The translations under genes were made by a program, and so were the position numbers. A stretch of 64,000 bases of DNA, from the NCBI GenBank assembly GCA_003139095.1, contig PLHW01000062.1, positions 62,001 to 126,000 of the forward strand, written 5' to 3'. The stretch comes from Acidobacteriaceae bacterium (lineage in GTDB: Bacteria > Acidobacteriota > Terriglobia > Terriglobales > Acidobacteriaceae). Below are positions 24,270-32,991 of the stretch, in pieces. A model generated the notes under the pieces. The model was not told the origin of the DNA. It ran no database searches and was given only the letters and a program-made list of their open reading frames with translations. Each line of letters starts with the position of its first letter. Position 1 is the stretch's first letter.

Positions 24270-25652
24270 CTACTGGCGGACCGTCGTTGGTTCCGCCTTC
24301 ACCGTGCGTATCGCCGAGCCACTTCGTGCGTCCGCCTTGAGGGTGGCTTGGATTGTCTTCACTTGCCGAGTGAGCCGGGCGATCTGCGCTTGCTGCGCGC
24401 TGATCTGTTCCCTTTGTTCGCGAATCAGCGCCTGCTGTTCCTTCGTAGCCTCGATGAGCAGCGCGGTGAGTCGTCCGTAATCGACGCTCTGGGCATCTTT
24501 GCCGTTCTTCTCCCAGGTAACAACCTCCGGCACGATGGCGCCAACTTCCTCGGCGATTACGCCGACCTCGTGCTGGCCATTCGCTTTCAGGTCGTAAGAC
24601 ACGCCGCGCAGCTGTTCGACTTTCCCGAGCGCGCCGTGCAGCGTTTGAATGTTGGTTTTCCAACGGCGTGAACTGAACGTAGCCCAACCATCGCTCACGG
24701 GCAGACCTGCGCCCTGCGCGATGGTCAAAATGTTGGACGGGGTGGCCGTGCCGATGCCCACCTTTACCGCGTATTTGCCGGTGCCCCCGAGGACGAGGGA
24801 GTTACTGGCACCGACCACGGCGTACGCACCGATGGCCGTGGCGTTGTTGAGGCCGTCGGCGCCAGCGTTGCACTCGTAACCGATGCATGTAAGGTCACTG
24901 CCTGTGGTGTTGTCCGCGAGTGAGTAATCGCCAACGGCAGTGTTGTAGTTGCCTGTGGTGTTCTGATAGAGCGCGTAAACGCCGGCGGCAGTGTCCCCGG
25001 CTCCTGTAGTGTTGTGATAGAGGGCGACCTCGCCAACTGCAGTGTTGTAATAGCCCGTGGTGTTGCTCAAGAGCGCACTGCCACCGGCGGCGGTGTTCCC
25101 GTCGCCCGAAGTGTTGTTGGTCAGCGCCCAGACTCCGTCGGCTACGTTGAAGATGCCAGAAGTGTTGGCGGCGAGTGCCTGGTAGCCGGTAGCGGTGTTG
25201 TGGTCGGCGCCGTTGGCGGCCAGCGCCTGGTAGCCAGTGGCGGTGTTGCCCGACCCCACCATCGCGGCATTGCCGGCAAAACCGAAATAGGCGCTCCCCC
25301 AGGAAACCGAACCGAAGGCAAAGGGCGTGCCTCCCATGTTGAAACTGGTGGCCGCGTTGATGGCGCCGTTCACGTCAAGCTTGGCGGATGGCGTTGTCGT
25401 GCCAATGCCAATGTTCGAGCCCGACTGATAGAGGGCGGAGTTGGCGACCGTGTTTAAGCCGGTCCAGATGGGCACATAGTTTGTAGTGCCGTAGGGAGCA
25501 GCAGTCTTGACGGTCTTGTAAGTGACGAGCGGGCCGGCCGCGTTGTCGGGCATCGCAGCGGCAGACGATGTGGTAGTGGCCGTTTCCTGGGCTACGGCGA
25601 ACAACCCGATGGACAAGATAAGAAGAACTGTGCAAGCCGAATAAGTCTTCAT
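24270..25652 (-). CDS. Secreted trimeric-fibre protein with YadA-like repeats and S74 chaperone tail
   Basis: A 460-residue exported protein. The signal peptide (MKTYSACTVLLILSIGLFAVAQ) is followed by a Thr/Ala linker, a fibre start (LDVNGAINAATSFNMGG) and about ten repeats of roughly 16 residues (pattern NTAxGxxALxxNTTG), as in YadA-type head domains. The C-terminus (residues ~340-460) is an S74-type intramolecular chaperone: the Ser/Lys pair appears in FSSRRWKTNI, then VGVIAEEVGAIVPEVV and a coiled coil. Such chaperones trimerise and then cut themselves off. ATG 25652 is preferred for the signal peptide and an AGGAAGG 9 bases upstream. Surface attachment is inferred. Confidence 0.82.
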   Translation of the reverse strand: MKTYSACTVLLILSIGLFAVAQETATTTSSAAAMPDNAAGPLVTYKTVKTAAPYGTTNYVPIWTGLNTVANSALYQSGSNIGIGTTTPSAKLDVNGAINAATSFNMGGTPFAFGSVSWGSAYFGFAGNAAMVGSGNTATGYQALAANGADHNTATGYQALAANTSGIFNVADGVWALTNNTSGDGNTAAGGSALLSNTTGYYNTAVGEVALYHNTTGAGDTAAGVYALYQNTTGNYNTAVGDYSLADNTTGSDLTCIGYECNAGADGLNNATAIGAYAVVGASNSLVLGGTGKYAVKVGIGTATPSNILTIAQGAGLPVSDGWATFSSRRWKTNIQTLHGALGKVEQLRGVSYDLKANGQHEVGVIAEEVGAIVPEVVTWEKNGKDAQSVDYGRLTALLIEATKEQQALIREQREQISAQQAQIARLTRQVKTIQATLKADARSGSAIRTVKAEPTTVRQ

Positions 25653-25692
25653 GAGATTCATCCTTCCTGGTTTGGCAGAAATCCCCGCGCTA

Positions 25693-25718
25693 TCTTGCAT
25701 TGACCGAAGGTTAAGATC
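25693..25718. promoter_or_regulatory. TetR-type box upstream of the S74 fibre gene
   Basis: TGACC-GAA-GGTTA (25701-25713) is an imperfect form of the perfect dyad at 29210-29222 before tetR. Conservation extends to both sides (TATCTT six bases upstream, AGATC-like bases downstream), over about 28 bases in all. It lies about 50 bases ahead of the fibre-gene start on the minus strand, a suitable operator position. Confidence 0.6.
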
Positions 25719-25736
25719 GGAATTCGATCACGGGCA

Positions 25737-25766
25737 GGAGCCACCCGGGTCAAACCGGGTGACTCC
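25737..25766. repeat. Hairpin after the large fibre gene
   Basis: GGAGCCACCCGG (25737-25748) pairs with CCGGGTGACTCC (25755-25766) apart from one base. It has nearly the same stem as 24212-24241 and sits at the same place, just past a fibre-gene stop. A T/C-rich stretch follows on the plus strand. Confidence 0.65.
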
Positions 25767-25824
25767 TTCTTTCTCGCGCGATTCATTGTCGAAAGACTGG
25801 CGAACTGTCGTTCTTTCGCCTTCA

Positions 25825-28800
25825 CTACTTACTCTGGTTTGCCGAGTTAGAGTGCGATCCAATCGCTTGCCGCTCTGTCGCACCAAACAGTTCCGGATGC
25901 AGGTAATGTCCCCGCTCTTTCGGCTTCTTTTCTTCTTCCACCGGAATGCGATATGCGTTCGCGTAAGCGTCCTGGCGAATGCCGGTGACTTGCCAGGAAA
26001 CTTTTACGTTGGGCTTGTCGGTGCGAATGGTGAACTGGTTGTTACTGATCTCCGAGGCCACAATAGCCTGAGCGAACTGGCCGATTACCGTGAGCTGATA
26101 CCGGAAATCCCGGTTGAGCGCCTCAAACCAATCCGGCAGGCTGACCGCGGCCACGCCAGTGTCGTCGGTGACGACATTGCCGTTGTAGATGTTCATCATG
26201 TCCGGCGATTCGACAAAAGAGTGATAGAGATATTTGTTCGCTGGATCGAGCGGATGGTCGATCTTGAATGAACCACCTCCCTTGGTAAGGTTCTTGACAT
26301 AGACATTGCCTTCAACGTCCAGCAGATAGTTCATATTGGGGGTAGTGGTGCCGATACCTACCGTGGTGTTGGCGGTTGCGCCGTTTACTCCGTTAATGCT
26401 GCCCAGCACCAGGGCATTATTCTCACCGACGACAGCTAACGCTCCGACCGCAGTTGCATTGGTGAGGCCGTCGGCGGAAACATCGCATTCGTAACCAATG
26501 CAGGTAAGTGAGCTGCCCGTTTTGTTGTGGGGAAATGCACTTGCTCCAACGGCCGTGTTGTTGCTGCCGGTTTGGCTGTAATACAGGGCAGAAATACCGA
26601 CGCCAGTGTTAGCGCCGCCCGTTTGGTTGGATAGTAGCGCCTGAACACCAATCCCCGTGTTTGCGTTGCCGAGGGTGTTGTCTTGGAGCGCGCGCTGGCC
26701 GAGGGCGGTGTTTACGCTGCCATTGCCATTCTGGTCGCCCGTGTTGTTCACCAGCGCATAAGTGCCGGTGGCGGTATTGCCGACCCCCAAGGTGTTCCCG
26801 GCAAGCGCGAAGTAGCCACTGGCGGTGTTTTGGGCGCCTGAGGTGTTGCTCGAAAGCGCGTTGTCACCGGTGGCCGTGTTGTAGTAGCCCGCGCCATTGG
26901 AGAGAAGCGCGGCGGAGCCGATGCCGGTGTTACCCTGGCCCGTGGTCGTGGTGTTCCCGGCAAAGCCGAGAAACGCATTTTGGGTAAGATAAGAGCCCGA
27001 GGCGAACAGGTAGCTGCCAATCTGATAGCTGCTGGCCGATACCATTCCGGTCGTGCTGAGGAACCCGTTCACCTCCTGACTGCCACTGAACGTGTTGGCC
27101 CCCAGCGAAGCGAAAGGCGAACAAGAGAACGGCAGAGCGGTCAACGCGTCGCCCAATGGACATTCATTTGCCGCGAGGCCGAGGGTGACGTTGCCGCTGG
27201 TGCCGCCGCCGGTGAGGCCAGATCCCGCCGTTACGCCCGTGATGGTCCCAGATCCGGGGAACTGCTGGCCGGAAGCGAAGTTCACCAGGCCGGTGAAGTT
27301 GCCCGTCCCGTGCACATCCAGGGTGTATAGCGGAGAGGTCGTGCCAATGCCGACGCTGGTATTGGCAGTCGCGCCGTTCACGCCATTGATACTGCCCAGT
27401 ACCAGCGAGTTGCTTTGCGTGACGTCGGAGTTGGCGCCGATGGCAGTCGCGTTGGTCAGCCCTGTGTAGGTCTGGTCAAATGCAGCATCGTAGCCCAGAG
27501 CGGTGTTGAAGCTGCCCGTCGTGTTGTAATACATCGCCTGCGATCCGACTGCCGTGTTGCTGCCGCCGGTAGTTGTCGAATAGAGTGCCGCATGGCCATC
27601 GGCGGTGTTGTCGCTCGTGGTCGCGGAATAAAGGGCGCGCCCTCCAGTGGCCGTGTTCCGGTTTCCAGCGACGTTGGCGTAAAGCGAGCCGCCGCCGAAG
27701 CCGACGTTATAACTGCCGGTGGTGTTGCTGAAGAGCGTATACGTGCCGATGGCGGTATTGCCCATGCCGGTGGTGTCGGCAACCATCGCCTGATAACCGG
27801 TGGCGGTGTTGGAGCTGCCTGTCATCGCCCCGTTGCCCGCAAATCCCGTGAACGCGTTGAATAATGCGTAGTTGCCTTGGTCGAACACATTGCCGGCCAG
27901 ATTGAAGCTGTTGGCGGCATTGATCGCGCCCGCGCTGAAGTTGCCGTTGCCGTCGCGCTTCACGATGGCATTGGGCGTGTCGTTGAAGTCGGGAGCGACT
28001 AGCCAGCCGAGGCCGAGCGTGCCGCTGGTCGTCACCGGCGAGCCAGTGACGAGAAAGTCGGTGGAAGGGGCGGTGAGGCCGACGCTGGTGACGGAACCGC
28101 CGCCGCTCGGACTGGCGCATACCCAGGCTGTGCCGGTCCATTGAAGAATTTGATTGGCGGCACACGTATTGGTGAGGCTGAGGTTGAGGGTACCGCTGGT
28201 GCCGCCACCGGTGAGGCCGCTGCCCGCGCCAGTGAGCACGCCGGTGATGGTGCCACCGCCGGCGCTGCTCGCGAACACGATGTCGAGTTCGGGCGGATGG
28301 CTGGTGGTGGTGGCTTCTTTACTGTCGAAGGTCGCGACCAGCGGGCTGTTAGCCACCAGCGCGATGCCGTCGTTCGCAGTGCCGTTCAGCCAATCGACGA
28401 CCGCGGGCGTGACGTCAACTTCCACATAATCCAGTTTGTTGGTCGTGACCAGCGGAACACTGGCGGCAATCGTAGCGCCGAGCGCGGGCTGAAGGCTGTA
28501 AGTGATCGTCTTTTCCGTCCACGTGCCGTTGACCAGATCGACGTTGAAACTGCCCGCCTTGGTGCAGGTGTCCACGTAGAGTTTGAGCGTGGCCTTGGCA
28601 ATGGAGGCGCCGGTGTAGCCGCTGGGCACGGCAGTCAGATCGAAACGAATGAAGGCGGTGTCAGCGGCACTGCTGAGATCGAGCGTTTTGGCAGCGCCAT
28701 AGTTGGTGGTGGGGGCGGCTGAGTTGATATAAGCATCGTCGCTGGGCGTGAACTGTGCGTAGGCGACGGTTGCAATGAACAGCAGGAACATCAGCACTGC

Positions 28801-28842
28801 CGCTCGGCGGGACAAAGGGACAAGGGGGATACAGGTGCGCAT
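25825..28842 (-). CDS. Large secreted fibre protein: DNRLRE-type domain plus YadA-like repeats
   Basis: A 1005-residue exported protein. After the signal peptide (to ~residue 28, AQ) residues ~30-200 match DNRLRE/CBM-type beta-sandwich domains (DDAYINSAAPTTNYGAA, AFIRFDLTAVPSG, YVEVDVTPAVVDWLNG). Two blocks of YadA-like repeats (NTATGxxA, NTAxG) and linker segments (LDVHGTGNFTGLVNFASG) follow. The C-terminal ~150 residues form a separate domain (FKIDHPLDPANKYLYHSFVES ... WQVTGIRQDAYANAYRIP) seen on other bacterial fibres but without an S74 chaperone. AAGGAG lies 6 bases before ATG 28842. It is paralogous in its repeats to the gene at 24270. Likely a surface adhesin; partner unknown. Confidence 0.8.
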   Translation of the reverse strand: MRTCIPLVPLSRRAAVLMFLLFIATVAYAQFTPSDDAYINSAAPTTNYGAAKTLDLSSAADTAFIRFDLTAVPSGYTGASIAKATLKLYVDTCTKAGSFNVDLVNGTWTEKTITYSLQPALGATIAASVPLVTTNKLDYVEVDVTPAVVDWLNGTANDGIALVANSPLVATFDSKEATTTSHPPELDIVFASSAGGGTITGVLTGAGSGLTGGGTSGTLNLSLTNTCAANQILQWTGTAWVCASPSGGGSVTSVGLTAPSTDFLVTGSPVTTSGTLGLGWLVAPDFNDTPNAIVKRDGNGNFSAGAINAANSFNLAGNVFDQGNYALFNAFTGFAGNGAMTGSSNTATGYQAMVADTTGMGNTAIGTYTLFSNTTGSYNVGFGGGSLYANVAGNRNTATGGRALYSATTSDNTADGHAALYSTTTGGSNTAVGSQAMYYNTTGSFNTALGYDAAFDQTYTGLTNATAIGANSDVTQSNSLVLGSINGVNGATANTSVGIGTTSPLYTLDVHGTGNFTGLVNFASGQQFPGSGTITGVTAGSGLTGGGTSGNVTLGLAANECPLGDALTALPFSCSPFASLGANTFSGSQEVNGFLSTTGMVSASSYQIGSYLFASGSYLTQNAFLGFAGNTTTTGQGNTGIGSAALLSNGAGYYNTATGDNALSSNTSGAQNTASGYFALAGNTLGVGNTATGTYALVNNTGDQNGNGSVNTALGQRALQDNTLGNANTGIGVQALLSNQTGGANTGVGISALYYSQTGSNNTAVGASAFPHNKTGSSLTCIGYECDVSADGLTNATAVGALAVVGENNALVLGSINGVNGATANTTVGIGTTTPNMNYLLDVEGNVYVKNLTKGGGSFKIDHPLDPANKYLYHSFVESPDMMNIYNGNVVTDDTGVAAVSLPDWFEALNRDFRYQLTVIGQFAQAIVASEISNNQFTIRTDKPNVKVSWQVTGIRQDAYANAYRIPVEEEKKPKERGHYLHPELFGATERQAIGSHSNSANQSK

Positions 28843-29201
28843 ATTAATCTCCTTGGTTGATCCGCAACGGGAAAGCCAATCGCCGGACGGTGGCCTGAAG
28901 CTTGCGGGCCGAGAGTTCGGCGCCGAGAGAAAAGACGAGCGAGCGAGAATTGCTCGGGGCAACTGTAAGCAAAAACTCGGAGAAAGGTCAGTGACGAAGT
29001 TCACGCGCCGAGGTGATAAGACGGCAGCAGTCGACTTGCTTCTCGTCGGAGCGGAAGAAAGTTAGCGCTGCGATTTGACGCGCCATGTCGTTTACGGCAC
29101 TCGTCTTATAACCGCCGGTCAAGGACGGGCCAAAGTCCCCATGCCCAAACGAGTATCACCCCGCCTCTCAAGCCATTGAAGAACAGTTTGCCGATGGCGT
29201 A

Positions 29202-29227
29202 TCTTAAATTGACCGAAGGTCAGGACC
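29202..29227. promoter_or_regulatory. TetR operator-like dyad upstream of tetR
   Basis: TGACC-GAA-GGTCA (29210-29222) is a perfect inverted repeat 36 bases before the TetR start. The same box, with its flanks, recurs at 25693-25718. Autoregulation by the TetR protein is the simplest explanation. The rest of the 28843-29257 gap shows no gene. Confidence 0.65.
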
Positions 29228-29257
29228 TGCGGTCGGACCGAACCCAGGGGGGAAGTT

Positions 29258-29968
29258 TTGGAGGGAATTGCAAGTAGGCTGTCTAAACCGGTACAACTGC
29301 GGCGTGACGCGAAGCCGCGTCCGCGCTCGGAGGCCAAACGGGCGCGCATTGTGGAAGTGGCGATTCGTCATTTTGCGAATCGCGGCTACAGCGCCGCTCG
29401 CGTCGAGGACATTGCGGCGCAACTCGGCATCGCAAAGGGCTCCGTCTTTCAGCATTTCAAAAGTAAAGACGGCTTGTTTTTTGAGGCATACAAAAAGGCG
29501 GTGCTGTCGTTTCCAAAGTATCTGGACGTGCCTCCCGAATTGCGGCAGCGCGGTTTTTTTGAAGTTCTGCGCTACTGGCTGGCCCGCTCCGAGCACATGG
29601 TTCACGACAATCTCGCCTCCTATCAAATTTATCTGGTGGGCAATTACGGCACGGACCTGGCGTTGCGCAAGGAGATCAATCGGTTTCTGGTCGCCGAGGA
29701 CCCGTATGGCTGGCGCGAGTTTGTGAACTTCGGCATCCAGCGCGGAGATCTGCGCGCGGATCTCGACGTCGACATGATGGGCTCGATTCTGGAGTGGACG
29801 ATGGATCGTTTTCAGGATGCGCTGCTCACCGAGGAGCTTGATCCGGGGCTGTTTCGAAAATCGGGCTCGGTTCCGGAGCAAAAAGAGGCGCGCATCGAGC
29901 AGTTTATTGAACTGCTGCGGCGGGCCATCGGATCGGACAAAGCGCAACTGGCGGTGAGGAACTCGTGA
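29258..29968 (+). CDS. TetR family transcriptional regulator
   Basis: A 236-residue regulator. The N-terminal helix-turn-helix is clear (IVEVAIRHFANRGYSAARVEDIAAQLGIAKGSVFQHFKSKDGLFFEAY, residues ~30-78); the rest is a helical ligand-binding and dimerisation domain. It starts at TTG 29258 with a purine-rich GGGGGGAAG upstream; no better start was seen. A TGACC-N3-GGTCA dyad precedes it. The stop overlaps the start of the Rieske oxygenase gene (GTGA), so the regulator and oxygenase are co-translated and the oxygenase substrate or product may be the effector. Confidence 0.85.
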   Translation: MEGIASRLSKPVQLRRDAKPRPRSEAKRARIVEVAIRHFANRGYSAARVEDIAAQLGIAKGSVFQHFKSKDGLFFEAYKKAVLSFPKYLDVPPELRQRGFFEVLRYWLARSEHMVHDNLASYQIYLVGNYGTDLALRKEINRFLVAEDPYGWREFVNFGIQRGDLRADLDVDMMGSILEWTMDRFQDALLTEELDPGLFRKSGSVPEQKEARIEQFIELLRRAIGSDKAQLAVRNS

Positions 29969-31116
29969 AGTCGAGCGGGTTGGCGCGGGAATGCGGGTTG
30001 GAGGAGATCGTCGCCAGCTATCGGGCGAATGCGCCGCTGGCGGAAGCTTCGACGATTCCGGCGCCGTGGTATGTGGATGAGCGCGTTGCCGAACTGGAGC
30101 GGCAGACGGTTTTTTCGCAATCGTGGCAGGTGCTGGGCCGGGCTGCGCAGGTGGCACAGCCGGGACAGTTTGTGACCGCAACCATTGCGGGCGAGCCCAT
30201 CGTCGCTGTGCGGGGCAGCGATGGCGTGCTGCGAGCGTTTTACAACGTGTGCCGGCATCATGCGGCGGCGGTGGTGACCGAGCCGTGCGGCCAGGCGTCG
30301 ATTCTGCATTGTCCCTATCACGGATGGAATTACGGGCTGGACGGCGCGCTCAAGGGCGTGCCGGAGTTTGATGGCGTGAGGAATTTTGAGCGGGTGGAGA
30401 ATGGACTGGTTCCGGTGAAAGTTGAAACCTGGGAGCAGTTTATTTTTGTCAATCTCGATCCGCACGCCCGGCCGCTCGGAGAGTTTCTGGGCGGGCTGGT
30501 GAAGCGGGTTGCGCCGCTCGGGCTCGGCCGGCTCCATCACTTCGCGACCAGGATCTACGACATTCACTGCAACTGGAAGGTGTTTGTCGATAATTATCTC
30601 GACGGCGGCTACCACGTGCCGCATCTTCACAAGGGGCTGAATTCGGTTCTCGATTACAAGCAATACACGATTGAGAATGAAGACCGGTACTGTTTGCAAT
30701 CGAGCCCGATGGTGAGCTCGACGGCGGATGCAGCCACCGCCTCGACGCGGAAGGGCGAGCGCGCGTGGTATTTCTGGCTCTATCCCAACTTCATGTTCAA
30801 TTGCTACGAGGGTTATCTCGACACGAACCTGGTGGTGCCGGTGGACGTGGACCATTGCCGGGTGATTTTCGATTTCTATTTCAGCGATGTGAGCGAGGCA
30901 GCGCGCGCCTACAACGAAGAAAGCGTGGCGGTGGGAAACCGCGTGCAGGACGAGGACCTTGGAATTTGCGAGGCCGTGCAGCGCGGGCTGAAGTCGCGCG
31001 CGTATGGGGCGGGGAGGCTGTCGGTGCGGCGCGAGGCGGGAGAGCAGTGGTTCCACCGCTTGCTGGCGGCGGATTTGAAGAGCGGGTTGGCGGGAGCGAA
31101 CTCGGGCGGGCGCTAA
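29965..31116 (+). CDS. Rieske oxygenase alpha subunit, choline-monooxygenase-like
   Basis: A 383-residue ring-hydroxylating-type oxygenase. Rieske ligands are Cys96, His98, Cys116 and His119 (CRHH ... CPYHGW). The mononuclear iron region reads FVDNYLDGGYHVPHLH (about residues 195-211), very close to the form in choline monooxygenases and glycine-betaine/carnitine oxygenases. It should oxidise a small substrate using electrons from a reductase; none is encoded next to it, though a ferredoxin gene follows at 31470. GTG 29965 overlaps the tetR stop. Substrate is unproved. Confidence 0.85.
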   Translation: MKSSGLARECGLEEIVASYRANAPLAEASTIPAPWYVDERVAELERQTVFSQSWQVLGRAAQVAQPGQFVTATIAGEPIVAVRGSDGVLRAFYNVCRHHAAAVVTEPCGQASILHCPYHGWNYGLDGALKGVPEFDGVRNFERVENGLVPVKVETWEQFIFVNLDPHARPLGEFLGGLVKRVAPLGLGRLHHFATRIYDIHCNWKVFVDNYLDGGYHVPHLHKGLNSVLDYKQYTIENEDRYCLQSSPMVSSTADAATASTRKGERAWYFWLYPNFMFNCYEGYLDTNLVVPVDVDHCRVIFDFYFSDVSEAARAYNEESVAVGNRVQDEDLGICEAVQRGLKSRAYGAGRLSVRREAGEQWFHRLLAADLKSGLAGANSGGR

Positions 31117-31227
31117 GAAAGGCGTCACTGAAAGCGGACGCTGCAAGTCAGGAATGCAATTCGTCAGGCGCGACTCTGCGCCTTCGTGATCGTTTGAAAT
31201 TTTGTCTGGAACTCCCGGTTTAGCGGA

Positions 31228-31281
31228 TGCCCGGCCCGCCGCCAGGTGGCGGCATGTGGGGTCGTGGGGTTGGGCCGGGCA
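31228..31281. other. Two-stem structured element between the Rieske and ferredoxin genes
   Basis: TGCCCGGCCC (31228-31237) pairs perfectly with GGGCCGGGCA (31272-31281); directly inside the left arm GCCGCC-AGGT-GGCGGC forms a second hairpin (31238-31253). There is no T-tract, so a simple terminator is unlikely. It may be a structured RNA, a processing site or a repeat. The rest of 31117-31344 shows no gene. Confidence 0.5.
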
Positions 31282-31344
31282 ATGCTTTACTTCCCTTGGT
31301 TCTATGAAGTGTTACCTTTGTACCCCCACTCCGACTGCCCCGGC

Positions 31345-31406
31345 TGTGATTGTCGTCACAGGTGGCTGTGACCCATTGGCCACACGGGCCTGTGATCATG
31401 GTCACC
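31345..31406. promoter_or_regulatory. Two CRP/FNR-type dyads upstream of the ferredoxin gene
   Basis: TGTGATTGTCGTCACA (31345-31360) is a perfect TGTGA-N6-TCACA site. A second site, TGTGATCATGGTCACC (31391-31406), matches at nine of ten fixed positions. Centres are 46 bases apart, and the second lies about 72 bases before the ferredoxin ATG, suitable for class II activation. Confidence 0.65.
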
Positions 31407-31469
31407 GATTCTCCGGCGGATAGGCCTTACCTTGTGGAGGAAGTCATAGCACTAAGGAGTGAGGAGAAT

Positions 31470-31724
31470 ATGGCATACGTAATCACAGACAATTGCATTA
31501 AGGATCACCTCTGCGTGGATGTTTGCCCGACCGACTGCATTCATCCTAAAACCGACGAGCCCAAGGTCGAGGAAGTGACCCAGCTCTATGTCGACCCGGC
31601 CGGCTGCATCGATTGCGGCGCCTGCGTGCCCGCCTGCACCTCCGACGCGCTGTTTGCCGCCGAAGATCTGCCCGAGGACAAGAAAGAGTTTCTGGACAAG
31701 AACGCGGCTTACTACAGCAGCTAG
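31470..31724 (+). CDS. fdxA: 7Fe/8Fe-type ferredoxin
   Basis: An 84-residue ferredoxin. The first cluster region is NCIKDHLCVDVCPTDCIH, with spacing like FdxA/7Fe ferredoxins ([3Fe-4S] plus [4Fe-4S]); the second is CIDCGACVPAC. A short acidic tail follows (EDLPEDKKEFLDKNAAYY). GAGGAG lies just ahead of ATG 31470. It is a soluble electron carrier; the Rieske oxygenase upstream or the redox operon nearby are possible partners. Two CRP/FNR-type dyads precede it. Confidence 0.9.
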   Translation: MAYVITDNCIKDHLCVDVCPTDCIHPKTDEPKVEEVTQLYVDPAGCIDCGACVPACTSDALFAAEDLPEDKKEFLDKNAAYYSS

Positions 31725-31889
31725 CCCACTCGCTGGTTGCTCCCTCCCACCCGCGCTCCAACCCCGGGGCGCGGGTGTTCATTCTTAGCGGCGAGCCGGG
31801 CTCGCAGCCTTCAGCAAACATCCATCTGATACCTTCTGCCTGCTTCCGCGCTTGACACCGCCCGCTTGCCTTTCTATCGTTGCTCAGCG

Positions 31890-32972
31890 ATGAACATTGT
31901 TAAGGCGACAAAGAGATACGAGAAATGGCTCGGGCAACACTTGCAGATTGTCGATCCCGACATGCGGCTCAAGCACGAGGAGATGGCCAAGTCCCGGTTC
32001 TGTTTCTTCCGCGCCACTTTTTATCGCTGGTTGCAGCTTTGGGACGAGGAATGCGCACCGCTGAACAAAACTCCCCGGCTGCTCTCGGTGGGCGATTTGC
32101 ACGTCGAGAACTTCGGCACGTGGCGCGATACCGAGGGCCGGCTGATTTGGGGAGTGAACGATTTTGACGAAGCCTCGTACTATCCCTACTGCCTCGATCT
32201 GGTGCGGCTGGCGACGAGCGCGTTTTTGGCGTGCCGGGAGAATCAGCTCACGCTGGAGCCGAAAGATGCCGCCGCGGCGATCCTCACCGGATACACGCGC
32301 AGCCTGGAGCAAGGAGGCTGCCCCTTTGTTCTGGGCGAAGACCACGTCTGGTTGCGCGCCATCGCCGAGAACAAGCTGCGCGATCCCGTCGCGTTCTGGA
32401 AAAAGATGGACGCGCTTCCCGCCGTGCGCGGGCCGATTCCGGAGAGCGCTCGCGAAGCCTTGGAGGCGCTACTGCCGGAGCGCGGCATTCCCTACAAAGT
32501 TGCGCATCGCATTGCCGGCCTCGGCAGCCTGGGGCGCGTGCGTCTGCTGGCCATTGCCGAATGGAGAGGCGGCCGGGTGGCGCGCGAGGCCAAGGCGCTC
32601 GCGCCCTCGGCGTTGAATTTTGTCGATCCCACTAGGCCCCGCGAAATCCTGTATCAGGCGATTGTGCAGCGTGCGGTGCGCTGCCCTGACCCGTATGTGC
32701 AACTCCGGGGCCACTGGATCGTGCGGCGGCTCTCGCCCTATTGTTCGCGGATTGAACTGGCGGCCCTCGGGACCGGGCGCGGCGAGTTGCGGCTGGTCGA
32801 GGCCATGGGCCGCGAGACCGGCAACATTCACGCCGGTTCCGGCGAAGCGCGCCGCGTCATTTTGAAACATCTGCGCAAGAGCAAGGCAAACTGGCTGCTC
32901 CAGGCAGCCGCGGTCATGGAAGAAAAGGTCGATCGCGACTGGCGGGTATGGAGGGAGCGCCGGCAGTGCTAG
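31890..32972 (+). CDS. DUF2252 family protein (kinase-like fold)
   Basis: A 360-residue protein of the DUF2252 family. Motifs GDLHVENFGTW (about residue 69) and VNDFDEA (about residue 90) resemble the catalytic loop and metal-binding Asp of aminoglycoside-phosphotransferase-like kinases. The remainder is helical. The function of the family is unknown; small-molecule or protein phosphorylation is inferred from the fold. ATG 31890 is chosen over upstream starts because homology begins with KATKRYEKWL. Monocistronic, convergent with 32992. Confidence 0.8.
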   Translation: MNIVKATKRYEKWLGQHLQIVDPDMRLKHEEMAKSRFCFFRATFYRWLQLWDEECAPLNKTPRLLSVGDLHVENFGTWRDTEGRLIWGVNDFDEASYYPYCLDLVRLATSAFLACRENQLTLEPKDAAAAILTGYTRSLEQGGCPFVLGEDHVWLRAIAENKLRDPVAFWKKMDALPAVRGPIPESAREALEALLPERGIPYKVAHRIAGLGSLGRVRLLAIAEWRGGRVAREAKALAPSALNFVDPTRPREILYQAIVQRAVRCPDPYVQLRGHWIVRRLSPYCSRIELAALGTGRGELRLVEAMGRETGNIHAGSGEARRVILKHLRKSKANWLLQAAAVMEEKVDRDWRVWRERRQC

Positions 32973-32991
32973 TGGTCTTCGCTAGCTCTGG

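Noticed and set aside
24790-27830. Regular ~48-base repeats resembling a CRISPR array
   Set aside because: The repeats are imperfect, in frame, and code for 16-residue YadA-like units; there are no constant repeats with variable spacers and no cas genes.
24270-28842. Prophage origin of the fibre genes
   Set aside because: Both have signal peptides, and no capsid, portal, terminase, integrase or lysis gene lies nearby.
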